Numbered from the stretch's first letter, positions 16,228 to 25,594 are shown. The stretch is 32,898 nt of DNA from Lentisphaerae bacterium RIFOXYA12_FULL_48_11 (GCA_001804885.1 MHBM01000245.1:1-32898); one strand, 5' to 3'. Program-made: numbers and translations. Notes: generated from the letters alone by a model not told the origin.

Positions 16228-18511
16228 AATAAAGAAGCTGATATCCAGAAAGTCGTTGCCGGCACTGCTGGCCACGCTGGGCCTGGTTGTTCTGGCGATA
16301 GGTGTGGTATTTGCTGTCAATCTTTTGTGGCCCAAGCTGAAAGATGTTCGCGATGAAGTTGAGCAGGAGCCCAGCATAAATGCCAAAACTCATATGAGAA
16401 TTGCGGAAGAATTCATGCATATCGGGCAATACGATCAGGCCGTCGTTAGCCTTCGTAACGCCCTTGACAGTGCACTGACTCCGGAAATCAAGGCGGAGGC
16501 AGGTCTTCTCATGGGGCAGGTGTTACTTCTCAAGGCCAGGACACAACCTGTGCCAAACGCGATGATGGCAAAACAGTATCTTGAAGCTGTCCTGGATATT
16601 GAAAAACGACAGCAAGCCCGCCTGACGGCTTTTCGCGAAATGATAAGAAGTGCTGCGCTTATGAAAGACGTGAAAGGTATTGTCAATGCCTCCGAAGAGG
16701 CAAAAAAACTCTGCAGTGATCCGGAGTCTACTGCTGAATTGCTGTTGATCCAGCTTGATGCACAAATTGACGCAGGGAAGTGGGAAGATGTTAAGAAACT
16801 TCTTGCGGAAGCTGAACCCTTGATGTCCGGACAGCAGAGATGGACTTATGATTTTGCCATGCGTACGGCAATGGCTAATGAGAAAATCTTTTTAAACGAA
16901 AGCTGGTTTAACGAATGGAAGAAAGATTATCCCGGTATATCCCGGGAAAGTCTGCATGCCACTCTTTTTACGAACACGGTCGCAAGTTTCAATATGCTTT
17001 CAGGATCAGGTGTCCAGAAACTCATCGAAGAGGCTCGTTTTCGTATTGCCCGTCTTTATTTTACCGAAGGTCTTTTCGAAGAAGCACGCCTGAGATTATC
17101 CGAATGTTTCAAAAGGCCCCTGGCTGTTCATCAGGACGAAACACTGTTAATGCTGACCAATATAGCGAGGAGGGAAGGCCGGACAAGCGAAGCAGAAGAA
17201 ATGATGCTCATTTTCCTGAAACGATTCCCGTGGAACTCGGTTGCTTCAGGAGAGTTGCTGTTTGTTGTCGGCCAGGCAGAAGAAAAAGGGCATTTAAAGG
17301 AAGCGCTTGGGTTGATTGAAAAATACGTTACGCTCCCGGCTGCCCGGAAACAATTGCCTGACTTGCTTATGAAGGCGGGTAAGATTGCTGTTGTGCTTAA
17401 GCAATATGACAAGGCTGAAGGCCATTTCAAAAAGATTTTGTCGCTCAAAGTTAATGATAAATATGATGTTAGTTCAATGCTTGCGTTGGCCGAGATATTC
17501 ATGCTGAAGAAGGATTACGATGCAGCCAAGGCATGGTATGTAAAGCTTATTAACCGTTATCCTTATGAACGGCGTGCCTCAGACGCTTTGTACGGATTGT
17601 CTGAAATCTACGAAAAAAGCTCAACAAACAGCGCCGATATAATAAGCATGGCTATTGTGGCGGCAAAAAGAGATTCAAATGATACGCGTGCCATGAAGGC
17701 TTTGCTGGGTGCTGCGCAAAAACTGGAAGAGATGGGACTGACTACCCTGGCGCAGGCGCAGTACGACAGGATTTCCCTGCTCGGTACCGTGAAGCTGTCC
17801 TCGCAGAGCAGTACTTCCTTGAGTGACAGCTCGCCAATTGCCGTTGCAATGCTGGGGAATGCGCGGTGCCTCATTAAAATGAATGATTCCTTAAAGGCGG
17901 AAAAGGTGCTCCGTGACTTGTGCAATAGCCTGGAGAAAGGACCGATACTTTCTGAAGCCGCATTCTGGTGGGCCCGTATGGCTATGGAGCGAAAACAGTT
18001 CAAGGAAGCCAAAAGGCGAATGGAAATGGTTGATGTGAAGGTTATCAATCCCGAGCTCGCAGCGCTGGTGGCCTTTGAGAAAATGCTTCTGGAGGTCAAT
18101 ATCGGTGAGCGATCTGCAGAATCAGTTGATTCACTGCTTGAAAAACTGGTGAACGTTTCGACTGAAGGACAGGGTGATTTCATTCTTAAAGCGTATATGA
18201 CATGTTTCAACAGGCTCCTGGAACAGAATGATGTGGAAGGAATGAAAAGATTCTTTAAGTCGGCTTCGTCCGGGCCTCATGCAAAATATATTCCCCTGCG
18301 TTATTTCAGTCTCGTTATGGGGAAAAATATTTTGAAGAAAGATGGCAGTGTGGCGTTTGCCGACTTTCTAAAGAACAGTGATGATGTCATGAAGGCGACC
18401 GGAGTAATGGAGACTAATTCAGTTGATGAATTTGTAGGGATGGCGCTGGATGTTGGGGTAAAGGTGGAGAAGGTCTCTGAGTATGTAAAGAAGTCAACCA
18501 ATGAATCGTGA
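16211..18511 (+). CDS. Membrane-anchored TPR-repeat protein
   Basis: A 766-residue protein counted from the ATG at 16211, which has AGGAG six bases upstream; a GTG at 16205 is also in frame. A single hydrophobic segment at about residues 15-38 (LPALLATLGLVVLAIGVVFA) anchors it, with a basic KIKKLISRK before it, so most of the chain should be periplasmic. The rest is helical with many tetratricopeptide-like repeats: AEEFMHIGQYDQAVVSLRNAL, ARLYFTEGLFEEARLRLSE, KAGKIAVVLKQYDKAEGHFKKI and AEIFMLKKDYDAAKAWYVKLI. It is likely a scaffold for an envelope complex. It overlaps the preceding gene by 17 bases and the next by 11, so it is translated as part of this operon. No enzymatic motif is seen. Confidence 0.8.
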   Translation: MLEPGKIKKLISRKSLPALLATLGLVVLAIGVVFAVNLLWPKLKDVRDEVEQEPSINAKTHMRIAEEFMHIGQYDQAVVSLRNALDSALTPEIKAEAGLLMGQVLLLKARTQPVPNAMMAKQYLEAVLDIEKRQQARLTAFREMIRSAALMKDVKGIVNASEEAKKLCSDPESTAELLLIQLDAQIDAGKWEDVKKLLAEAEPLMSGQQRWTYDFAMRTAMANEKIFLNESWFNEWKKDYPGISRESLHATLFTNTVASFNMLSGSGVQKLIEEARFRIARLYFTEGLFEEARLRLSECFKRPLAVHQDETLLMLTNIARREGRTSEAEEMMLIFLKRFPWNSVASGELLFVVGQAEEKGHLKEALGLIEKYVTLPAARKQLPDLLMKAGKIAVVLKQYDKAEGHFKKILSLKVNDKYDVSSMLALAEIFMLKKDYDAAKAWYVKLINRYPYERRASDALYGLSEIYEKSSTNSADIISMAIVAAKRDSNDTRAMKALLGAAQKLEEMGLTTLAQAQYDRISLLGTVKLSSQSSTSLSDSSPIAVAMLGNARCLIKMNDSLKAEKVLRDLCNSLEKGPILSEAAFWWARMAMERKQFKEAKRRMEMVDVKVINPELAALVAFEKMLLEVNIGERSAESVDSLLEKLVNVSTEGQGDFILKAYMTCFNRLLEQNDVEGMKRFFKSASSGPHAKYIPLRYFSLVMGKNILKKDGSVAFADFLKNSDDVMKATGVMETNSVDEFVGMALDVGVKVEKVSEYVKKSTNES

Positions 18512-18884
18512 TGAAATAATATCGGTCATGGTTAAAAGCAGGGAAAGCTGCAGGCAGATAGTACGGCTGTATGAGTCTGCCAGGGAAAATGAAGATATTG
18601 CAGGTGGAACTCCCATGGCCAGGCGGAACTCGCTGACCAGGGCAAATAGCATTCTCTCGCAGATGCTTTTGCAGATGAAGCGCCTGCCTGCAAAGCCGGC
18701 CGACAGCGTCAGCAGAGAAGAAGACAGGCAATACATCCAGTCGCTGTTCTCAGAGATTTCGGAACTGATTGAAAAAGCGATGATTCTTGAACGTGAGGTC
18801 AGGTGTTGTGTTCCGCCTCCCGAGCCTGAACCAGAGCGTCAGCCTGGGGTGCGGTGCATGAAAGCTTACTACAATTTGGGATAA
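18501..18884 (+). CDS. Small helical protein of unknown function
   Basis: A 127-residue soluble protein that I do not recognise. It is predicted mostly helical: residues 1-28, a helix around RRNSLTRANSILSQMLLQMKRL (about 41-62), and another in DRQYIQSLFSEISELIEKAMILEREVR (about 75-101). A Pro/Glu-rich stretch PPPEPEPE follows before the end. Size and helical content, and the kinase of FleS type directly downstream, would fit a flagellar chaperone such as FlgN or FliT, but no diagnostic motif supports this. The ATG overlaps the end of the TPR gene by 11 bases, and the stop lies 5 bases before the likely start of the kinase gene. It is clearly part of the operon. Confidence 0.65.
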   Translation: MNRDEIISVMVKSRESCRQIVRLYESARENEDIAGGTPMARRNSLTRANSILSQMLLQMKRLPAKPADSVSREEDRQYIQSLFSEISELIEKAMILEREVRCCVPPPEPEPERQPGVRCMKAYYNLG

Positions 18885-18889
18885 ATATT

Positions 18890-20140
18890 ATGACTGTCTG
18901 TGCAATACAAAATACAGAAGCCACAGAAGAAACATTTGCTGATGGCGAAGTCGAATCGCTGAACCGTATCAGGGAAGCGTTCGAGGTTTTCAAAACCCAG
19001 AGTGAACGACTGCAGGCTTCCTATGATAACATCAAGAAGGATCTGGCGATAACAAATGAACAGCTGAATGTTAAGAACCGGGCCTTGTCGGAGAAGGTAG
19101 AAGAGCTGAGGAGAATGTCCAGCAGGCTGCAGTGTATTGTTGACAGCCTTACAGACGGTGTTCTTGTCGTTAATGACGATTTCATTGTAGAGCGGAGCAA
19201 TCCTGCTGCGGCTGCCCTGCTGGGGATGCCTCAGGAGAATATTGATGGAAAACATTATGACCAGATCACAAACGGACTGGGTGATGTGAAGATTTTGCAG
19301 TCTGTCATCAAGTACGGCAAGCCGTCTGCAGGTAAAGAGCGTACCTCTGTTAATGCGGCCGGTGAGAAAATCAGCGTGCTGGCCGGCGTGGCTCCAATTA
19401 AGTCGGGCGACGGTGTAATCATAGGTGCGGTTGAGGTTTTAAGGGATGTAACGGAATTGAGGACGCTTCAGGAACGCATGAATTGCCAGAAGCGGATGGC
19501 TGCACTTGGCGAGATGGCTGCCGGCGTTGCTCACGAAATCAGGAATCCGCTGGGTACGATCGAAGGTTTTGCCCGTCTTCTCAAGCGCGACCTGGAGAAT
19601 CAGCCACAGCAGGGAAGGCTGGCAGGTAAGATTGTTGAAGGTGTCCAAAACCTCAATTATGTAATCACCAACCTTTTGACATACGCTAAGCCGATGTCGC
19701 TCCAGTTTGAAGAATTTTCCATAAACAAGTTAATGGATGGAGTTGAAGATGTTCTTAATGAGCGTGCTGCGCGAAGCGAAGTGAATGTGTTTGTCAGGCG
19801 AGCACAGCCTGTCTTTCAGGCAAAGGGTGATATTCGCCAGCTGAAACAGGTCCTTTTGAATCTTGGCCTCAATGCTGTTGAGGCATGTCAGAAAGGTGGT
19901 CGCGTAGAGGTGTCGGCGTTTAAGAAAGGGCGAAACACGGTGCTTTCAGTAACAGATGATGGATGCGGGATAACTTCAGGCGACATGCAGAAGATATTCG
20001 ATCCGTTTTTTACCAAAAAGGAAGGCGGCACGGGGTTGGGTTTGTCGCTTTGCCATAAAATAGTCTCGGTGCATGGTGGTGAAATCATGGTTTCGAGCGA
20101 ACAGGGTAAAGGCTCTGTTTTTGAAGTGTTACTTCCTTAA
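18890..20140 (+). CDS. PAS-containing histidine kinase, FleS/FlrB-like
   Basis: A 416-residue soluble kinase counted from the ATG at 18890, preceded by GGGA at good spacing; a GTG at 18854 would add 12 residues overlapping the previous gene. Residues 22-80 form a coiled coil (LNRIREAFEVFKTQSERL) resembling the N-terminus of the flagellar kinases FleS and FlrB. A PAS domain follows (about 80-190, SLTDGVLVVNDD and RSNPAAAALLG). HisKA has H215 in GVAHEIRNPLGTIEGF. HATPase has LNLGLNAVEAC, DDGCGI and GGTGLGLSLCHKI. With no membrane segment it senses something cytoplasmic. Its partner is the activator 15 bases downstream. The flagellar link is a resemblance only, since no flagellar structural gene is in the window. 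Confidence 0.9.
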   Translation: MTVCAIQNTEATEETFADGEVESLNRIREAFEVFKTQSERLQASYDNIKKDLAITNEQLNVKNRALSEKVEELRRMSSRLQCIVDSLTDGVLVVNDDFIVERSNPAAAALLGMPQENIDGKHYDQITNGLGDVKILQSVIKYGKPSAGKERTSVNAAGEKISVLAGVAPIKSGDGVIIGAVEVLRDVTELRTLQERMNCQKRMAALGEMAAGVAHEIRNPLGTIEGFARLLKRDLENQPQQGRLAGKIVEGVQNLNYVITNLLTYAKPMSLQFEEFSINKLMDGVEDVLNERAARSEVNVFVRRAQPVFQAKGDIRQLKQVLLNLGLNAVEACQKGGRVEVSAFKKGRNTVLSVTDDGCGITSGDMQKIFDPFFTKKEGGTGLGLSLCHKIVSVHGGEIMVSSEQGKGSVFEVLLP

Positions 20141-20155
20141 CAGGAGGAGTTGATT

Positions 20156-21556
20156 ATGATTACAAGTATAGAGACAGCCCTGGTAGTTGATGATGATGTC
20201 CTGATGCGGGAATTTATTGTTGAAACCCTGCAACGTGCCGGAATCAATGTCATACATGTCGGAAATGGTTTGGAAGCAAAGAAGGTTCTGGAAGAGCGCG
20301 ATGCCGATCTTGCTTTTGTGGACTTGAAAATGCCCGGAATGGGCGGCATGGAACTTCTCAAGTTCATGAAAGAAAGTAATATTCCAACGCTTACCGTCAT
20401 GGTAACGGCATTTGGTACTGTTGAACAGGCCGTGGAAGCTATGAAAATCGGTGCATATGATTTTCTTATGAAGCCTTTCTCGCCTGAACAGGTTGAGCTG
20501 ATCATCAAGCGTGCCAGGGAGCTGGTTTCCCTTCATGCGCAAAACGCTTATTTGCAGGAAGAACTTGGCTGGGTACTGCCCAGAGGCCGTCAGATACTTG
20601 GCCAGTCCGAACCGATGAAAAAGCTGATGATGTCTATCAAGCAGGTGGCAAAGTCCTCGTCAACGGTGCTTATTTCCGGAGAAAGTGGTACGGGTAAGGA
20701 GCTCGTGGCGCTGGCTATTCATTCGCTTGGTGATCGAAGGGATAATCCCTTTATCAGGATGAATTGTGCAGCTGTGCCGGATACTCTCATGGACAGTGAG
20801 CTTTTCGGCCACGAGAAAGGTGCATTCACGAATGCCTTTGCAAAAAGGCTGGGACGGTTTGAGCTGGCAAACAGTGGCAGTATACTGCTGGATGAAATAA
20901 GCGAAATGAAAATGGGGCTTCAGGCAAAGCTGTTGAGAGTGCTCCAGGAGCAGGAATTTGAACGCGTTGGCGGAAACAGGACTATCAAGGTTGACTGCAG
21001 GGTGATGGCTACAACCAACCGGAACATGGCTGATATTGTGGAATGCGGTGAATTCCGGCAGGACCTTTTCTACAGGTTGAATGTTCTCCCTTTGCATATT
21101 CCTCCGCTAAGGGATCGAAGAGAGGACATTCCGCTGCTCGCAAACACATTTCTTAAACAGTTAAGGCCCGTGAAGAACGGGAAGAAAACAGAATCATGTT
21201 TTACGAGCGAAGCGCTTGAGAAGTTGACTGAATATTCCTGGCCGGGGAATGTTCGTGAACTTCAGAACCTTGTTGAGAGACTGAGCGTTATGAGCACGGA
21301 AGATGTATTGGGTGTGGAAAGCCTGGCAGGTATTTTAAGGGCCGACATCAGGCAGGGCGGTGAGCAGGAGCAGAACACTTTCAGGCCGGATACCTTAAAG
21401 CTTGATGAGATTGAGCGAAGAACCATCATGCGTGCGCTGGAGATGAACGGCAATAACCGTCAGGCTACGGCTGACATCCTGGGTATCAGCGTAAGAACGC
21501 TGCGTAATAAGTTGAATGAATATCGTGCTGCCGGTCTTTTTGTTGAGGCAGCGTGA
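20156..21556 (+). CDS. Sigma-54 response regulator, FleR/FlrC-like
   Basis: A 466-residue NtrC-family activator. AGGAGGAG at 20142-20149 sets the start at the ATG 20156 rather than the in-frame TTG at 20150. The receiver has phosphoacceptor D56 in AFVDLKMP and Lys in LMKPF. The AAA+ domain has Walker A GESGTGKE, Walker B GSILLDEISEM, a sigma-54 loop reading GAFTNA instead of GAFTGA, and WPGNVRELQNLVERL. The C-terminal Fis-type helix-turn-helix is in GNNRQATADILGISVRTLRNKL. It is paired with the preceding FleS-like kinase. The operon ends here, with a hairpin repeat just after the stop. Its targets are unknown. Confidence 0.93.
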   Translation: MITSIETALVVDDDVLMREFIVETLQRAGINVIHVGNGLEAKKVLEERDADLAFVDLKMPGMGGMELLKFMKESNIPTLTVMVTAFGTVEQAVEAMKIGAYDFLMKPFSPEQVELIIKRARELVSLHAQNAYLQEELGWVLPRGRQILGQSEPMKKLMMSIKQVAKSSSTVLISGESGTGKELVALAIHSLGDRRDNPFIRMNCAAVPDTLMDSELFGHEKGAFTNAFAKRLGRFELANSGSILLDEISEMKMGLQAKLLRVLQEQEFERVGGNRTIKVDCRVMATTNRNMADIVECGEFRQDLFYRLNVLPLHIPPLRDRREDIPLLANTFLKQLRPVKNGKKTESCFTSEALEKLTEYSWPGNVRELQNLVERLSVMSTEDVLGVESLAGILRADIRQGGEQEQNTFRPDTLKLDEIERRTIMRALEMNGNNRQATADILGISVRTLRNKLNEYRAAGLFVEAA

Positions 21557-21569
21557 CAAGCGTTCTTGT

Positions 21570-21601
21570 TTGTCCGTCTTCGCCACGGCTTCGCCGGACA
21601 A
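21570..21601. repeat. Inverted repeat with internal CTTCGCC direct repeat
   Basis: TTGTCCG at 21570-21576 pairs with CGGACAA at 21595-21601, and between them CTTCGCC occurs twice. The element follows the stop of the sigma-54 regulator by 13 bases, between two convergent genes. It could act as a transcription terminator although no T-run follows. Its CTTCGCC words resemble fragments seen near the tRNA (30364-30445), so it may belong to a dispersed repeat family. Confidence 0.5.
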
Positions 21602-21681
21602 GCCTCTGGATTCCGCAGATCTTCATTTATCACTGGGTGGTCGCTTTTCGGAATTACTGTGCTTATATTCTGTCGAGTTGA

Positions 21682-22629
21682 TTATATTTCGTACAGTGCG
21701 GTCGACAGATAACGTTCTCCTGAGTCGGGCAGGATAACAACAATTGTTTTTCCCATGAATTCCGGCTCTTTGACGAGACGTGCTGCAGCAGCGACTGCTG
21801 CACCGCAGGAAATGCCGGAGATTATGCCTTCTTCGGTGGCAAGGCGTCGTCCGAAATCAAGCGCTTCTTCGTTGCTGATTTTCTCAACGCGATCAATCAG
21901 GGAAAGGTCGAGAACTTCGGGAATAAAACCGGCGCCGATTCCCTGGATCATATGAGGAGAAGGTTTTAGTTCCAGGCCTGCCAGTTTCTGGGAAATTACG
22001 GGGCTCTTTTCTGGTTCCACTGCCACGGTGATGATTTTCCCGCCGCGTGTTTTCTTCAGGTAACGTGATATTCCTGTAATTGTGCCTCCGGTACCAACGC
22101 CTGCAATAAGGACATCAACCTTGCCGTCGGTATCTTCCCAGATTTCCGGACCGGTTGTTTTTTCGTGGATTGCCGGGTTCGCTGGATTCTTGAATTGCTG
22201 TGGCATGAATAACTTTCCGTTGGATTCAGCAAGCATCTCCTCGGCTTTCTTTATTGCGCCGGACATGCCTTTCGCCCCTTCTGTCAGTACAAGATTTGCT
22301 CCGAAAGCTTTAAGCACCTTGCGGCGTTCAATGCTCATTGTTTCCGGCATGGTCAAGGTAACCTTGTAGCCACGGCTTGCGCCCACATAAGCAAGAGCTA
22401 TACCGGTATTTCCGCTGGTCGGTTCGATTATTTCCATGCCAGGTTTCAGGATTCCACGTTCTTCAGCATCCCATACCATGGCGGCACCAATCCTGCATTT
22501 TATTGAGTAACCGGGGTTGCGGCCCTCGATCTTTGCCAATACCAGCGCCTTGCCGGCGTCAACGATTTTGTTCAGTTTAACCAGAGGCGTTCTGCCGATC
22601 GATAATGAATTGTCTTTAAAATATTTCAT
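21682..22629 (-). CDS. cysK: Cysteine synthase (O-acetylserine sulfhydrylase)
   Basis: A 315-residue fold-type II PLP enzyme that makes cysteine from O-acetylserine and sulfide or a sulfur carrier. The PLP lysine lies in [11 protein letters not shown] (about residues 34-44). The substrate loop [13 protein letters not shown] and the phosphate-binding [15 protein letters not shown] are both complete, and SGISCGAA is the C-terminal motif. The closing residues, ALYEI, lack the usual CysE-docking details I could judge. Length is normal. GGAAAGGAAT precedes the ATG. It is the last gene of a minus-strand operon after thiF/moeB and a FeoA-like gene, 24 bases from the latter. The CymR-like regulator at the head of this region may control it. 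Confidence 0.93.
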   Translation of the reverse strand: MKYFKDNSLSIGRTPLVKLNKIVDAGKALVLAKIEGRNPGYSIKCRIGAAMVWDAEERGILKPGMEIIEPTSGNTGIALAYVGASRGYKVTLTMPETMSIERRKVLKAFGANLVLTEGAKGMSGAIKKAEEMLAESNGKLFMPQQFKNPANPAIHEKTTGPEIWEDTDGKVDVLIAGVGTGGTITGISRYLKKTRGGKIITVAVEPEKSPVISQKLAGLELKPSPHMIQGIGAGFIPEVLDLSLIDRVEKISNEEALDFGRRLATEEGIISGISCGAAVAAAARLVKEPEFMGKTIVVILPDSGERYLSTALYEI

Positions 22630-22653
22630 TTTGTAATTCCTTTCCTTGTAACT

Positions 22654-22806
22654 TCATCGCCTTACATGAATTCGTTCGGCGATCTTTTCGTCTATTGCAA
22701 ACTGACTCTTGCCTATCTGTAAAACTGTGACAGGATATTTCTGCAGAATAGTTACTTCTGTTCCAGGGTAAGCACCTATGGCCATTATCTTGTTCAAGGC
22801 TTTCAT
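22654..22806 (-). CDS. Small FeoA-like (SH3-fold) protein
   Basis: A 50-residue reading frame between cysK and thiF. It begins MKALNKIMAIGAYPGTEVTIL and ends AIDEKIAERIHVRR. The pattern (MGxxPGTEVxIL, then a middle strand, then AxxIxV) is that of FeoA, the small SH3-like partner of ferrous iron transport. The usual N-terminal 20-25 residues are missing or begin at a GTG (22821) overlapping thiF, so the domain is short. The ATG lies 1 base after the thiF stop (TGACATG), indicating translational coupling. No feoB is nearby. A role in iron transport is doubtful; FeoA-like domains also occur in metal-dependent regulators. Confidence 0.6.
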   Translation of the reverse strand: MKALNKIMAIGAYPGTEVTILQKYPVTVLQIGKSQFAIDEKIAERIHVRR

Positions 22807-22807
22807 G

Positions 22808-23572
22808 TCATTTTCTGCCACAGACAGGGCAGTATCTGTTTCTCGTCAGTTTTACATCACGGAATGAGGTCGAGAGTGATTCGTAAACAAGAAGCCGATT
22901 GGTTAATAAATTTCCAATATTCAAAACGTATTTTATGGCTTCCATTGCCTGGATGGTTCCTATCACCCCTGGGACGGTGCCAAGCGGTCCACGTGGTATT
23001 GCATTTTCATGTTCTTCCGGCGGCTGTTGGAAGATACAGCGATAGCAGGCGGTTTTTCCTGGAATTACGGTCATGGTTTGTCCTAGAAATTCCAGGACGC
23101 CTCCGTGGTTGTAGGGGATTCGTGTTTCGTGGCAAATATCGGCTATCAAAAATTTTGACTGGAAGTTATCGGTTGCATCGATTACGAAGTCATACTGCTT
23201 AACAAGTTGAATTGCATTTAGCGGGCTGAATCGCTGGTTGTGCTTTCTTATAGTAATATCCGGATTCAGCGCGTGAAGTTTTTCGGCAGCTGAAATAGTT
23301 TTCTGTCGGCTCAGGTCGGCAGTAGTGTGTAGAATTTGTCGCTGCAGGTTGCTTAATTCAACCAGATCGTTGTCAACCAGCCCGATAGTACCGATTCCAG
23401 CGGATGCAAGGTAAAAGGCTGCCGGGGATCCCAATCCGCCAGCACCAATTATAAGGATACTGGCTGTCCTCATTTTTTTTTGTCCTTTTAACCCGATAGC
23501 AGGCATGGAAATCTGCCGGGCATATCTGTTTTTGTATCCGGAAAGTATTTTTGTTTTTCTTGTTGCATTCAT
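22808..23572 (-). CDS. ThiF/MoeB-family adenylyltransferase (E1-like)
   Basis: A 254-residue E1-like enzyme counted from the ATG at 23572. It should adenylate the C-terminal Gly of a ubiquitin-like sulfur carrier, here most likely ThiS. The ATP loop is GAGGLGSPAAFYLASAG, the arginine finger region is NLQRQIL, and DATDNFQSKFL is the conserved Asp block. Two CxxC pairs for zinc are present, CYRC and CPVCG. The position matching Cys184 of E. coli ThiF (acyl-disulfide with ThiS) is Ala: NAIPRG where ThiF has NCRTAG. It may thus act as MoeB does, with sulfur delivered by another route. It heads the minus-strand operon with feoA-like and cysK, divergent from the Rrf2 gene by 66 bases. Confidence 0.88.
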   Translation of the reverse strand: MNATRKTKILSGYKNRYARQISMPAIGLKGQKKMRTASILIIGAGGLGSPAAFYLASAGIGTIGLVDNDLVELSNLQRQILHTTADLSRQKTISAAEKLHALNPDITIRKHNQRFSPLNAIQLVKQYDFVIDATDNFQSKFLIADICHETRIPYNHGGVLEFLGQTMTVIPGKTACYRCIFQQPPEEHENAIPRGPLGTVPGVIGTIQAMEAIKYVLNIGNLLTNRLLVYESLSTSFRDVKLTRNRYCPVCGRK

Positions 23573-23584
23573 TTTGTACTTATA

Positions 23585-23613
23585 ACAATATACGACCAAC
23601 ATGATCAAGTCAA
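23585..23613 (-). promoter_or_regulatory. Probable sigma-70 promoter of the thiF-cysK operon
   Basis: On the minus strand TTGACT (23613-23608) and TATTGT (23590-23585) are separated by 17 bases, a good vegetative -35/-10 pair. It lies just upstream of the thiF ATG at 23572, so the leader would be very short. The -35 box lies inside the palindrome 23600-23618, so a bound repressor would block it. Confidence 0.5.
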
Positions 23614-23618
23614 TCATG
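23600..23618. promoter_or_regulatory. Palindromic operator candidate between thiF and the Rrf2 gene
   Basis: CATGAT at 23600-23605 and ATCATG at 23613-23618 form a perfect 6-base inverted repeat with a 7-base spacer. It overlaps the minus-strand -35 box and ends 20 bases before the Rrf2-family ATG, where an autoregulated divergent operator is expected. The motif does not match the published CymR or IscR consensus that I know, so binding is inferred from position. Confidence 0.45.
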
Positions 23619-23638
23619 TATTTGAAAAAAAAGTTAAA

Positions 23639-24079
23639 ATGATTAAGTTATCAACAAAAGTCAGATATGCAGCACGGATTGCAGTTTACCTGGCAATGCG
23701 TAACGAAAAACATCCGGCACGCAAGCAGGAGATTGCAGAAGCCGAAGAAATTTCCGGTGACTACGTTGAACAGATATTGATTAAGCTAAAAACCAGTGGC
23801 TTGGTGAGGAGTCATCGCGGTACCAAAGGTGGTTTTGTTCTTGCACGTGATCCATACAAAATGACGGTGGCTGATGTGGTAAGCGCTGTAGATGGACCGA
23901 TAGCAATTGCGCCGTGTACAAACGATAAGTGCGGCAGAGTGAATTCCTGTCCGACACGGACGGTCTGGGAAAAGGCTAATACCGCATTGGTGAATATATT
24001 TTCGGAATACACAATCGGTACGCTTGCGGAAGAAGGACGGAAATTACGTCCTCCAAAAGCGTGGACATTTGACATATGA
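23639..24079 (+). CDS. Rrf2-family transcriptional regulator with three-cysteine site
   Basis: A 146-residue winged-helix regulator. The N-terminal domain has LSTKVRYAARIAVYLA and the recognition region GDYVEQILIKLKTSGLVRSHRGTKGG (about residues 40-65), typical of Rrf2 proteins such as CymR and IscR. C93, C98 and C104 are spaced C-x4-C-x5-C, close to the C-x5-C-x5-C iron-sulfur site of IscR and NsrR and unlike CymR, which lacks it. It is divergent from the thiF-cysK operon and lies before metY, so it likely senses Fe-S or sulfur status and controls these genes. A weak ribosome site (AAGTTAAAATG) precedes the ATG. Binding to DNA or a cluster is inferred. Confidence 0.88.
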   Translation: MIKLSTKVRYAARIAVYLAMRNEKHPARKQEIAEAEEISGDYVEQILIKLKTSGLVRSHRGTKGGFVLARDPYKMTVADVVSAVDGPIAIAPCTNDKCGRVNSCPTRTVWEKANTALVNIFSEYTIGTLAEEGRKLRPPKAWTFDI

Positions 24080-24125
24080 ATCAGCCGGTTGGGCTCGACC
24101 GCCGGGCGCGCCGTTCTGAATAAGA

Positions 24126-24146
24126 GGCGGGTCCGGCGGCCCCGCC
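24126..24146. repeat. GC-rich hairpin repeat
   Basis: GGCGGG at 24126-24131 pairs with CCCGCC at 24141-24146. It sits in a short, very GC-rich stretch (about 24085-24152) that contrasts with the AT-rich flanks. It lies between the Rrf2 gene and metY. It could be a dispersed palindromic repeat or a weak terminator; no T-run follows. Confidence 0.45.
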
Positions 24147-24180
24147 CTACCTGAAGAGTATTGATCGAAAAGAATCTTAA

Positions 24181-25494
<1,314 letters not shown>

Positions 25495-25503
25495 ATAAAA
25501 CTT

Positions 25504-25594
25504 TAACTACGGATTACACTGATGGCACGGATTTTATAGAAAACTGAACAGACAGATTGTCAGGGATCAGTGATATCCGTTCCATCCGTGGTTA
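25504..25594. repeat. Imperfect inverted repeat built of ACGGAT words
   Basis: TAACTACGGAT (25504-25514) and the complement of ATCCGTGGTTA (25584-25594) match in 10 of 11 positions. Between them further GGAT/ATCC and CACTGAT words occur in both orientations. The element fills most of the 141 bases between metY and thiS. I associate this style of sequence with dispersed non-coding repeats in environmental bacteria. No thiamine riboswitch (THI element) is visible here. Confidence 0.45.
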
